Part shown: positions 20,562 through 29,986 of the stretch, piece by piece
Layout: each line of letters starts with the position of its first letter
Position numbering within the stretch: the first letter of the stretch is position 1
Source: Plasmopara viticola
Lineage: Eukaryota > Oomycota > Peronosporomycetes > Peronosporales > Peronosporaceae
Assembly: GCA_001695595.3 (NCBI GenBank)
Contig: MBPM02000054.1
Coordinates: 434,001-498,000 of the forward strand
DNA: 64,000 nt
Direction of reading: 5' to 3'
Program-made: the position numbers and the translations under genes
The notes under the pieces: model-generated
What the model was told of the DNA's origin: nothing
Database searches by the model: none
Seen by the model: the letters and a program-made list of their open reading frames with translations, nothing else

Positions 20562-21055
20562 AACCGGTGCCCAACATGTGCGATTGGCCACGACAAGTCG
20601 CCACATCAACTTTGGACTGGCAAGAAACATTTATGGCCGACCTCAAAGTCTTTGGTTGTCAAGCTTACGTACATATGCCGAAAGAAAAACGATTAAAGTT
20701 TGATGCTCGTTCGGTGTGATGTCGGTTTCTCGGATACAGCAATCACGAGAAAGCGTATCGGTTCGAAACAATTGAAAGCGGTCGAATGCTTGTGAGCCAA
20801 AACGCACAATTTATGGAGGACACTTTTGACGGTGGAAAACTCAAATACGGTTGTGATGAAAGTGTTATTTAAGATGAAGAAGAGTCACACCAGGATGCAA
20901 GACCAAATGACGAGACATATCATGTAGTAGTAACACAGCGGGAAACTTTGACATTGAGGACCCTTTAGGCAAGCGACACCAGCGTGCGCAGTCGCTGGAA
21001 CAAGTTACAGAAGTTCCGGGATTCAGGCATTATAGTCACTGCCAAGGTTTTGAAG

Positions 21056-21785
21056 AAATGTCCGCCGCAGTCCACGATTTTGGAGCTGCGTACATTATTG
21101 ATTCAGTGGGGGGATTGCCGACATCGTCTGCGTCGGCAATGAAATAAAATGACGCAGCCAAGTGGACGAGAGCGTGCGACCCGGAAATGGAATCGCTACG
21201 CAGGAATAAGACCTGGACACTTGTGCCATTGCCATTAGGTCGCAAAGCCATAGGCAACAGATGGGTGTTTCGAATCAAGGAAAATCAAGTCGGCGAAGTC
21301 GAGCGGTACAAGGCGCGTTTGGTGACCAAGGGATCTTCACAAAAGTATGGCGTCGACTACGAAGAAACGTTCGCGCCAGCGGCCAAGTTCCCTTCGATCC
21401 GAATCCTTCTCAGTCTGGCAGCCAAGTACAGCCTTACTGTGCATCAAATGAACGTCAAGACTCCATTTTTGAACGGGCTTCGTGATGAGGACATCCACAT
21501 GACACAGCCGGATGGATCTGTCGATAAAAAAGTCCAAATTTCGTTTGCAAGCTTGAGCGGTCGCTGTAAGGATTGAAGCAGTTGCCGCGTATGTGGAATA
21601 AAACTATTGACGACTTCATGCTTCAACTCAAGTCTAAGTGCGTGTCCGACAACTGCATCTACTTTATGCGTGACGGCAAAGATTTAATTTTCATCGGGCT
21701 TTACATCGACGATCTCATTCTGGCAAGCAGCAGCTCAACATTGCTACAAGACACCAAGCACCGCTTAGTGATTGTTTTAAAATGA
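21056..21785 (+). pseudogene. Copia RT fragment, C
   Basis: 21187-21576 encodes MESLRRNKTWTLVPLPLGRKAIGNRWVFRIKENQ, RYKARLVTKGSSQKYGVDYEETFAPAAKF and HQMNVKTPFLNG; 21573-21785 encodes RMWNKTIDDFM and FIGLYIDDLILAS. The catalytic box is YIDD rather than YVDD. Frames are separated by a stop after the altered LYGLK segment. Confidence 0.83.
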
Positions 21786-22121
21786 CAGACATGAGCCAGC
21801 TCAAGAATTTTCTCGGCATGGAAATCGATCAAGATTTAGTGGCTGGAAACGTGATCGTGAGGCAGTCCAAGTTTGCGAGCAATATTTTATAGAAGCTCAA
21901 AATGAACAGCAGCAACCCCGTAAAGACGCCTCAAAAACCAAGTCTCAAGCTTATCAAGGGCATGTGCGAAGGAGGCTTTAAGCATCACGAAATATGGCAA
22001 ATGTTCCCTACCGGCATGCGGTCGGCTGTTTGATGTACTTGATTGTCGGCACGCGCCCGAATCTTGTAGCAGTTATTAAAGCATTGAGCCAATTCGCGGC
22101 GGACCCGTGCCCGACTCATTG

Positions 22122-22401
22122 GAAATAAATAAGTCGAAGTTAGCACTTGTTGGTTGAATGTAAAATGAATATATTTATGAGGTCCTTAGTTCGCAACTAC
22201 ATGCTACCTCTAAGCCAATAATTTATTTTAGCCAATCAGAACGACTCACCATCCGGGTGCAATCCTCTTCTGATCCCAAAACCGATCTTCTGCCTACTCG
22301 AAAGCGCTTATCCAAGCAGTCGTCAACTGATTGCGGATACCGATACTAACCGATATGTAGTCGCTGGTCGAGGCGTTTCTTCTTCGGCATCTTTGACAAC
22401 T
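22122..22401 (-). repeat. LTR in reverse orientation (solo or terminal)
   Basis: The minus strand starts near TTGTCAAAGATGCC, with 'ggtagcatgtagttgcgaactaagga' features and a primer-proximal end at 'gtgctaacttcgactt'. About 280 bp. Its flanks both encode CPTHW/CPSHW, so it sits between two overlapping RNase H copies. Confidence 0.75.
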
Positions 22402-22404
22402 TAA

Positions 22405-22982
22405 ACAACATGTCCAAGTCACTGGCAGGCACTCCAAAGGGTCTACAGATACGTGCAAGGAACAAAGACGCATGACATTATGTTTCAAGCTCAAGACCAA
22501 GAACGACTTCGAGGCTATTCAGATGCAGATTGTGCAGGCGATTTGGAAGCCCGACAAAGCACATGCGGCTATACATTCATAATGAATGGAGGTTGCGTCA
22601 GCTGGAGAAGCTAGAAACAACGGGCAGTTGTACAGAAGCCGAATACATGGCTCTGACGGAAGCAGCTCAAGAGGCGACTTGGTTAGTAACTTTACTGTGC
22701 GAGCTTGGTGAAAGATCCAGTAGTCAAACGATCAAGATCTACAAAGACAAGCAAGGCTCCATCGCGCTGGCTAAAAATCCCGAACTCCACAAGCGCACCA
22801 AACACATCGAAATTCGCTTTCACTTTATACGCGAAAAAGTGGAAGATGGCCAAGTGGTTCTCGAGTCCTGTGAAACTCAAGATGTGCTGACCGACATCAT
22901 GACGAAGTCTATTCCAGCAATTCTGCAAACTGCGGAGTATGCTCAGCATTCAAGCACAAAAAACTGTTGAGTCGAGTGGGAG
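22405..22982 (+). pseudogene. Copia RNase H fragment (C')
   Basis: Begins CPSHWQALQRVYRYVQGTKTHDI, SDADCAGDLEARQSTCGYTF. Frame 22530-22970 then carries EAEYMALTEAAQEATWLVTLLCELG, KQGSIALAKNPELHKRTKHIEIRFHFIREKVEDGQVVLESC and DVLTDIMTKSIPA. It is followed by gtcgagtggg, the polypurine tract. Confidence 0.82.
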
Positions 22983-23245
22983 AGTTGCCGAACATGCTGG
23001 CGAAGAAACGCCTCGACCAGCGACTGCATATCGGTAAGTATCGGCAACTGCAATCAGTTCATGACTGCTTGAAGGAGCGGGTTCAAGATGGGCATAAGAT
23101 CATGTTGGGATGGGAAGATGATTGCGCCCGGATGGTCAGTCGTTTCGATTGGCTTAGATAAATCATTGGCTTAGAGGTAGCATGTAGTTGCGAACTAAGG
23201 ACCTTATAAATACATTCACTTTGCATTTTACCATCTGGTGCACAC
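22983..23245 (+). repeat. 3' LTR of C'
   Basis: Starts agttgccgaacatgctggc (T-to-A at the first base), contains cggtaagtatcgg, ggtagcatgtagttgcgaactaagg and tataaataca, and ends near ctggtgcacacttga. Confidence 0.78.
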
Positions 23246-23438
23246 TTGATTTTCTTCCGGGGGCAGAGGTTGCAGGGCTTGGTTATAACCTTATGAACAG
23301 GTCCAAGTGAGCATTAGCTGGCAGAATGCAAAGTGAATATATTTATAAGGTCCTTTGTTCGCAACTACATGCTACCTTTAAGCCAAATTTTTTTTTAAGC
23401 CAATCAGAATGACTTACCTTCCGGGCGCAATCATCTTT
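23246..23438 (-). repeat. Inverted gag-start stub and partial LTR
   Basis: The minus strand reads partial LTR (23279-23438), then gttcataaggttataaccaag, a damaged primer site, then the first gag codons. It lies head-to-head with the LTR at 22983-23245, so the pair can fold as a large imperfect palindrome. Confidence 0.65.
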
Positions 23439-23747
23439 GATAGCACTTGTTGGTCAGCCAAAAAACCACTGCTAGCGAATATCAAGGTTTTCGGCTGCCA
23501 CGTGTACGTTCAAGTACCGAAGAAAAAGCGGTTCAAATTGGACGCTCAATCAATACGCTGTCGGTTTCTAAGATACTCGGAGCATGAAAAGGCGTGCCGT
23601 TTTCAAGAAGTGGATAGCGGTCGTTTGTCAATTAGCCGAGATGCACAATTTATGGAGGACGTCTTTGATGATGGAAGACAGAAGTCCAAGAGTGAACTTG
23701 TCGTTCGAGATGATGAAGTAATATTTATTTTTTTCGCAGCCCGATGA
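23439..23747 (+). pseudogene. Copia integrase C-terminal region, D
   Basis: KKPLLANIKVFGCHVYVQVP, IRCRFLRYSEHEKACRF, SGRLSISRDAQFMEDVFDDG; ends in a T-rich stretch (IFIFFAAR) that replaces the linker. Confidence 0.78.
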
Positions 23748-24081
23748 CAGCGACTACGAAAATGAAGAGACGACTCAAGACAATGGGTTTGAGCCAAGTA
23801 GCAAGCGACATCAACAAACCAGTTGCTAGAGTAGGCTGCAGACATTCCGCGACCCAAGCGCTTCAGACGAAACCAGTCGCTGGATGAGATGTCTGCAACG
23901 GCTCAAGGTTTTGAGGCTGCTTTCGTCGTTGATCTGGTGGGAGAAATGCCGACCACGTTCAAGTCGGCGATGGAATCAAGCGAAGCAGCCAAGTGGAAAG
24001 AAGCCTGCAAATCGGAAATGGAGTCGCTTCGAAAGAGCAATACCTGGACGCATGTGTAGCTGCTTCAAGAACGTAAATTAA

Positions 24082-25029
24082 TTGGCAGTAGATGGGTGTT
24101 TCGAGTCAGACAAATCAGGCTGGCCAGATCGAGCGGTACAAGGCACGTCTGGTGGCAAAAAGTTTAACACAAAAAAACATGGCATTGACTGCGAGGAGAC
24201 ATTTGCGCCCTATGCCAAGTCTACTTCAATCAGGATTTTGATCAGTTTGGCGGCCAAGTACAGTCTCACCGTTCATCAAATAAATGTGAAAATGGCTTTC
24301 CTCAATGGCTTGCTTGATGAAGACATTTACATGGTGCAGCCAAATGGATTCAGCAACGACAATCACCCGGACTATGTGTGCAAGCTTCAGCGATTATTGT
24401 ATGGACTCAGGCATTCGCCTCGAACGTGGAACAAGACAATCGACGGTTTCATGCTTGGACTGGACTTCAAGGAGTGCGAGTCAGACCACTGCGTCCATAT
24501 GAAGCGTGACAGTCAAGATATGCTTTTTGTGGCGCTTTATGTCGACGACTTGATTCTCGCAAGCAACTGCGACAAGATGCTCCAATACACCAAGCGAGCG
24601 CTCAGCAAACGTTTCGAAATGACCGACATGGGCAAGCTCAGCTACTTTCTCGGAATAGAGATTATGCAAGACACTGAAAGCGGGACAGTCATGCTGCAAC
24701 AGACCAAGTTTTCGAACGACATTTTCCAGAATTCCAAGATGGACAACAGCAAGGCCGTACGGACGCCACAAGATCCAGGCCTCAAGCTGACCAAGTCAAT
24801 GTGTGAAGGTGGCTGCAAACACGATGTGACAATGGCGGGTGTTCCATACAGAAACGCTGTGGGCTGCCTCATGTATCTACACGTCCGGACCTTGAAGCAG
24901 CAGCAGTGGGAGTGCTTAGCCATTTGTTGCGGACCCGTGCCCGACACATTGGCAAGCTCTCAAAAAAATCTTTCGCTGCATCCGAGGCACAAAGACGCAC
25001 GGTATCGAGTTTCGAGCAAGCTTCGATAA
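24082..25029 (+). pseudogene. Copia RT, longest intact RT frame in the window (D)
   Basis: 315 codons: [85 protein letters not shown] and the catalytic box VALYVDDLILASNCDKM. FEMTDMGKLSYFLGIEIMQD and GVPYRNAVGCLMYLHV follow. The N-terminus lacks a clean WVFRIKENQ start and the RNase H connection is frameshifted (ALKKIFRCIRGT lost). It is the best source for comparing RT across the family, but the element is dead. Confidence 0.85.
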
Positions 25030-25512
25030 AGGTCTCCAAGGATACTCGGATGCGGACTGGGCCGGGGAAATCAGGTCAAGACGAAGTACAAGTGGCTATG
25101 CATTAATGATGAGCGGAGGGTGTTTCATCTAGAAGAGCAAGAAACAGCGGACGGTGGCTCTTTCATCGCCGGAAGCCGATTACATGGCGCTTTCAGAGGC
25201 TACCCAAGAAGCAGTGTGGCTTGTGATTTTTGTGTGAGAAATCGGCGAAATAAGGAGCGACGATGCGATCAAGATCTATGAAGACAACTAAGGCTCGATC
25301 GCGCTGGCCAAGAACTCGGAGTTTCACAAGCGCACAAACGACATCGACATTCGATACCACTTTGTGCGCGAAAAGGTTGTAGCCAATCAAGTACTATCCA
25401 ACACAAGAAATGCTGGCCGATATCATAACAAACTCTATTCCTGCTACGCAATTCTGCAAACTTCGGAGCATGCTCGGTATACAAGCACAAAAGGCTGTCG
25501 AGTCGAGTGGCA
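25030..25512 (+). pseudogene. Copia RNase H fragment, D
   Basis: In broken frames: LQGYSDADWAGEIRSRRSTSGYA, EADYMALSEATQEAVWLVIF, EDN-stop-GSIALAKNSEFHKRTNDIDIRYHFVREKVVANQ, EMLADIITNSIPATQFCKLRSMLGI. Several stops. Confidence 0.78.
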
Positions 25513-25513
25513 G

Positions 25514-25803
25514 TGTCGTTGAAGATGCTAGCGAAGAAACGCCTCGACCAGCGACTACATATGGTAAGTACCGGTATCTGCAATCAGTTAGTGACTGCTC
25601 AGATTCAAGATGGGCAAAAGATCGAATTTGGGATGGGAAGATGATTGTGCCCGGATGGGAAGAAAATTGCGCCCAGCGGGTAAGTCATTCTGATTGGCTT
25701 AGATAAATAATTGGCTTAAAGGTAGCATGAAGTTGCGAACTTAGGACCTTATAAATATATTTACTTTGCATTCTACCATCTAGTGCTCACTTCGACCTTT
25801 TCA
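25514..25803 (+). repeat. 3' LTR of D
   Basis: 290 bp from TGTCGTTGAAGATGCTAGC to CTTCGACCTTTTCA. It shares the rare 'gcattctaccatctagtgctcac' variant with the LTR at 27515-27791, so the two probably derive from one element. Confidence 0.85.
25750..25759 (+). promoter_or_regulatory. TATA box of the LTR promoter
   Basis: TATAAATATA, conserved at the same distance from the LTR 3' end in most full LTRs of the window. Confidence 0.55.
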
Positions 25804-26272
25804 TCAATATCGAAGTGTCTTGACACGCTTGTTTGTCTGTGTCTCGGCCAACGCAGCGAATTTGCGAACTTGTCGGCCACCTCAGATTTGCTTTTCTAGC
25901 AGAAAAACAACGCAAAATGCGATTTTTCGTCGATAAACGTGACGAAATAGCGCTTTCCACCGAATGTTGGTACTTGCATCGGCCCACAAACGTCACTGTG
26001 TATGACCTCCAGCACTTCTTTTGCGCGACTTAGGGATGACTATATAAAGCTCACCCTTGGCTGTTTACCGAGCGCGCAACCGCTGCAGAGCTCCACTGGC
26101 TCACCGAAGACAAGTCGATTCCAGTGCCATAGCCCTTTTTGATAATGGCATCTAGGCCAGCATGACCAATGTGACCAAGTTGAAGGTGCCGGAGGTACAA
26201 AGTGGTGTCTCCATGGCATCTCGACGAACTTGTCACATTTGACTCGTGCGTAATAGTTGGCCTCATGCACAA
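25804..26272 (-). pseudogene. Copia integrase N-terminal half of E
   Basis: Frames 26051-26272 (SSRCHGDTTLYLRHLQLGHIGHAGLDAIIKKGYGTGIDL), 26040-26270 (CSGCALGKQPRVSF) and 25787-25996 (integrase core in a shifted frame). Confidence 0.78.
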
Positions 26273-26325
26273 CTTAAACAGATCTTTACCTTCTCGGGAG
26301 CCAAATTTTCAGCAAAAGCCTTTTG

Positions 26326-27507
26326 CTAGCGCGTAACATCCATCTGTCTCAAACGTTTCCGGGTTGTTATCCTTAGTAAAATGGCCGACGGAAAACAAAT
26401 TGCGCGAAAGCTTGGGGATATGCCACATGTCGTAAGGAAACCTTTCTTCATCCCACGCGGAGTTGCCATAGTCATGACAATGTCACCCGTACCAACTGCT
26501 TGATCGACACCGTCGTCACCAAGATGCACGTTCACTGGGGAAATAACCTTGTACTTTTGCATATTCTTTTTGGAGTACGTCATGTGCTGCGTTGCACCCG
26601 AGTCAACGAGCCACACGCAGCTGTCCTTGGCGACGCTAGTGTCTCGACCAGCCGAAAATGGGAAATCGCCAGCGTTTTCTCCAAGATGCGCGATGTTCGC
26701 ACGCTGCGGTCGCTGCCGCATCGCGTTTTCGCAAACTTTTGAAGGACACTCGGCGATCCAATGCCCGCTTTCACCGCAATATTGACTGGCGCTGTTGGCC
26801 TTTATCGGCGGTTGACGATCCTTATACCGTCTGTTGTCACTTGACATAAACGCTTGACCTTGCGTTTGCGTCGCTCCATCTACGTCACCACCTTGTTCCT
26901 TGCGCTTTACGTCCTCGTGTAGAAACCGAGACGTTACGAGCTCCCACGTTAGCGAATCTGATCGAGACTCCAATGCCGTAATCAGGAACGCGAACGAGTG
27001 CCAGAAGCGTGATGACCAAGTCATCTTCGCTGACCGGAGCGCCCACCGCATCGAGCTGTTCCACCAGCATCTTGTTCTTGTTAATGTGCCCCAAGACATC
27101 ATCACCTCACTTATCATTGTCGTGAAGAAGTGTCGACGAAGAAAGAGCTTGTTGGCCAATATCCTCTTCTCGAAATGCGACATCAGACGCGACCATGCAT
27201 CATGCGCACCATCTGCCAATCGGACCAAAGGCAGCTGCGAATCTTCCATCGCGAGACAGAGAATTGCCATGGCCTTGCGCGATTTTCTCTCAAACGCGGC
27301 TTGGTCCAGCGTGGCGAGGCAGTGCTCAAGCTTTACTTCCCCGGAAGCGACCTCCCACAAGTCGCGTTCCTCGAGCACCATCTGCATCTTGAATTCCCAT
27401 GTGTGGAAGTTGGTTCCATCGAATTTGCTGATTCGACTGGAGGCAGAGATATCCATTGCGAAGGCGGAGTCGTAGTTGGGGGCGGAGGTTGCATGACTTG
27501 GGCTCAT
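26326..27507 (-). pseudogene. Copia gag-protease-pre-integrase of E
   Basis: A 393-codon frame from MSPSHATSAPNYDSAFAMDI: INKF-like ISKFDGTNFHTWEFKMQMVLEERDLWEVASGEVKLEHC, the full central gag (AILCLAMEDSQLPLVRLADGAHDAWSRLMSHFEKR), a local frameshift (VMMSWGTLTRTRCWWNSS), the zinc knuckle (QYCGESGHWIAEC) and protease (LVDSGATQHMTYSKKN). Then DDGVDQAVGTGDIVMTM, frameshifted at 'ILLRITTRKRLRQ'. The best preserved gag of the family in this window. Confidence 0.85.
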
Positions 27508-27511
27508 AACC
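27496..27511 (-). promoter_or_regulatory. Primer-binding site of E
   Basis: ggttatgagcccaagt, three bases from the LTR CA (27515); gag ATG at 27507. Confidence 0.75.
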
Positions 27512-27514
27512 GAA

Positions 27515-27791
27515 TGAAAAGGTCGAAGTGAGCACTAGATGGTAGAATGCAAAGTGAATATATCTATATGGTCCTTAGTTCGCAACTACATGCTACCTCT
27601 AAGCCCATCAATTATATAAGCCAATCAGAACGACTTACCATCCGGGCGCAATTATCTTCCCATCCCAAAACCAATCTTTCGCCCATCTTGATTCCGCTCC
27701 TTCAAGCAGTCATCAACTGATTGCAGATACCGGTACTTACCGATATGTAGTCGCTGGTCGAGGCGTTTCTTCGCCAGCATCTTCGACAACA
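27515..27791 (-). repeat. 5' LTR of E
   Basis: 277 bp, TGTTGTCGAAGATGCTGGCG...CTTCGACCTTTTCA on the minus strand. The outer end at 27791 abuts integrase sequence of fragment F with no gap. Confidence 0.87.
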
Positions 27792-29704
27792 GTTTGGTGC
27801 TCGACAGCACGCGATGGACACCAATTTCAAAGAAACATTGCCGTCATAATTGCTTCTCCCCAGTAGTGTTTAGCGAGGCCCGCGTGCTCCAACATGAACC
27901 GTGCGCATTCCACGAGCGTCCGATTTATACGCTCCCCAACTCCGTTTAGTTGTGGTGTGTACGGTGGCGTATACTTTAGCACAATTTTATTATCCGAGCA
28001 AATCTTGGCCATTTTCGCGGATGCATACTCACCACCGTTGTCACTGCGAAAAGATTTTACGCGTTTGCCGGTCTGCTTTTTTGCGAATGCCACAAAATTG
28101 GCAAACTTGTCCTTGACTTCTGACTTGCTCTTGATCAAGAAGACGACGCGATAGCTGTAATTGTCGTCGATAAAAGTCACGAAATAGCTCTTGCCACTTA
28201 ATGTTGAGGTCTGTATGGGGCCGCACACATCGCTGTGTATAACTTCTAAAAGCTCGTTCGCTCGATCCGTCGACGTCGATCGGAACCGTACACGAGTCTG
28301 CTTCCCCAGTGCACAGCCATAACAAATCTCCCACTTGTTCACAGACGTCATGTCGATACCAGCGGCAAGATCCTTATCCACGATTGAGTTCAGCCCGTCA
28401 TGTCCAATATGACCAAGTCGAAGATGCCACAAATATGAGGCGTCCTCGTTACTTGTCAAAGACTTGACCGTATTTGCTTCTTCCCGAGCAACTGGAGTCA
28501 TGTGCAGCCGAAACAGTCCTTTTCCTTCGCGCACACCGATTTTCCACATGACACCTTTTGTTTCGGCAAAGCATCCTTTCTTGTCGAAAAAAACAGGCCC
28601 AACGTCTTTAGTGAAGCGACCAAATGAAAACAAATTTCTCGACAACTTGGGAATGGGCCACACATTTGTCAACACACCCTTCTATTTTCGTGCGACGACA
28701 TCATAGCCATCACAATGTCATAGCTAGTACGATGCCGTCATCTGTCAGATGTACGTCGATAGGGCGAAAAGCCTTGTAGCTCCCCATGAACTTCTTGGAG
28801 CTTGTCGTATGCTGAGTCGCCCCCGAGTCGCCATACATCATTCGGCTTGCAAGAGCCACCGCTACCACCAACCGAGAAAGATAGTCACCAGGACTTTCAA
28901 TTTGTGCGACGTTTACCCGCTGCGATCGATATCGCTCAGCATCATTCTGGACTCGCGAGGGGCAATCCGCGATTCATTACCGCAATTATGGCACGCACCA
29001 GTCTTCTTCACCGGTTGTCCTTTGCGCTTTGCATCCTTCATCGTGAAGGCTTGGCCAGGCGCAGCTCCATCGCCGCCCTGCTCCTTGCGCTTCATATCTT
29101 TATGGAGAAATTGAGACGTCAAAGCTCCCATGTCAGCGTGTCAGAACGCGACTCCAGTGCCGTGATGAGAAACTAGTAAGAATCACTCAGACTTCCAAGA
29201 AGCGTGGTTACCAGATCGTCCTCACTCACCGGGGCTCCCACCGCGTCAGCTGCTCCGCAAGCGTCTTGAGCTTGTTGATGTGCTCGATCACACCGTCTCC
29301 ATCCACCATCATTGTCGTGAAGAACCTGCGGCGAAGGAAGAGCTTGTTTGCCGGGCTCCTCTTCTCGAAGTGTCCCTCCAGCCTTGACCACGCATCGTAC
29401 GCATCCTTGTCCGAGCGAACCACCGGCAGCTGCGAGTCCTCCATCGCAAGACAGAATATCGCCAGCGCCTTCCGGGGCTTCCTCTTGTAAGTCGACTGGT
29501 CCATCGCATTTGCGCAGTGCTCCAGCTTGATTTCACCACTTACAACTTCCCACCGGTCCCTCTCCTCCAGCACCATCTGCATCTTGAAGTGCCATGTGTG
29601 CAAGTTGGAGCCGTCGAACGTGTTGATTCGATTTGGTGCAGACGCATCCATGGTGGCGGAGGCAGAGTCGGCGGGACTTGGGCTTACAAATCTGTTAGAA
29701 ATCT
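27792..29704 (-). mobile_element. Copia fragment F (gag, protease, integrase)
   Basis: Minus-strand gag at 29226-29686, then protease and integrase down to 27792, where it stops in the integrase C-terminal region (NWCPSRAVEHQ) against E's LTR. Confidence 0.82.
27827..28675 (-). pseudogene. Copia integrase core of F (282 codons)
   Basis: Starts in the pre-integrase region (LTNVWPIPKLSRNLFSFGRF), YLWHLRLGHIGHDGLNSIV, CYGCALGKQTRVRF, VIHSDVCGPIQTSTLSGKSYFVTFIDDNYS, SFRSDNGGEYASAKM and PQLNGVGERINRTLVECARFMLEHAGLAKHYWGEA. All three catalytic acidic residues are in one frame, making this the most intact integrase core in the window. TGA follows MTAMFL. Confidence 0.85.
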
Positions 29705-29726
29705 TGAAGTGAAAACTAGTTGGCAA
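28676..29726 (-). pseudogene. Copia gag-protease of F
   Basis: Frame 29226-29726: MDASAPNRINTFDGSNLHTWHFKMQMVLEERDRWEVVSGEIKLEHC (ATG at 29651), then CLAMEDSQLPVVRSDKDAYDAWSRLEGHFEKRSPANKLFLRRRFF and EHINKLKTLAEQ. The codons upstream of that ATG come from the LTR/primer region, and the primer site is degenerate (tttgtaagcccaag). The zinc knuckle is damaged, with half the CCHC lost. Confidence 0.8.
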
Positions 29727-29986
29727 AATGCAAAGTGAATATATTTATAAGTTTAGTTTGCAAAGTATAAGGCTAGTTCGCAACTACATGCTACCTCTTA
29801 GCCAATGCTTATCTAAGCCAGTCACAGATTGACACGTCGTTTCTAATCCCAAAAATTGATCATGCCACGACGAATCCTATCCTAAAATCGATCTTATACA
29901 ATCTGCTTTCATCAATTGATTGAGGATACCGGTACTTACCGATATGTGATCGCTAGTCGAGGCGCTTCTTAGCATCGTCGTCAACA
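29705..29986 (-). repeat. 5' LTR of F (distinct subfamily)
   Basis: Outer end TGTTGACGACGATGC at 29986. The U3 (catgatcaatttttgg..., cgacgtgtcaatctgtgactgg) resembles the LTR at 32652-32947 more than the others. The outer end abuts fragment G directly. Confidence 0.8.

Larger units (their letters stand above)
19995..22121 (+). mobile_element. Copia fragment C (integrase to RT)
   Basis: Starts abruptly inside integrase (GGLEAIVKKGF) directly after the truncated LTR of B and continues + strand through integrase, linker and RT to ADPCPTHW. It ends at an LTR of opposite orientation. It carries several stops and frameshifts. Confidence 0.8.
23439..25513 (+). mobile_element. Copia fragment D (integrase C-terminus, RT, RNase H)
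   Basis: Begins at SAKKPLLANIKVFGCHVYV (integrase C-terminal region), then the linker, a nearly complete RT, and RNase H up to the polypurine-like gagtggcag before the LTR at 25514. Confidence 0.85.
25804..27507 (-). mobile_element. Copia fragment E (gag, protease, integrase half)
   Basis: From the gag ATG at 27507 down to integrase, cut at 25804 just before the second catalytic Asp (…KRVKTLRY), where D's 3' LTR outer end abuts in opposite orientation. Confidence 0.83.
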
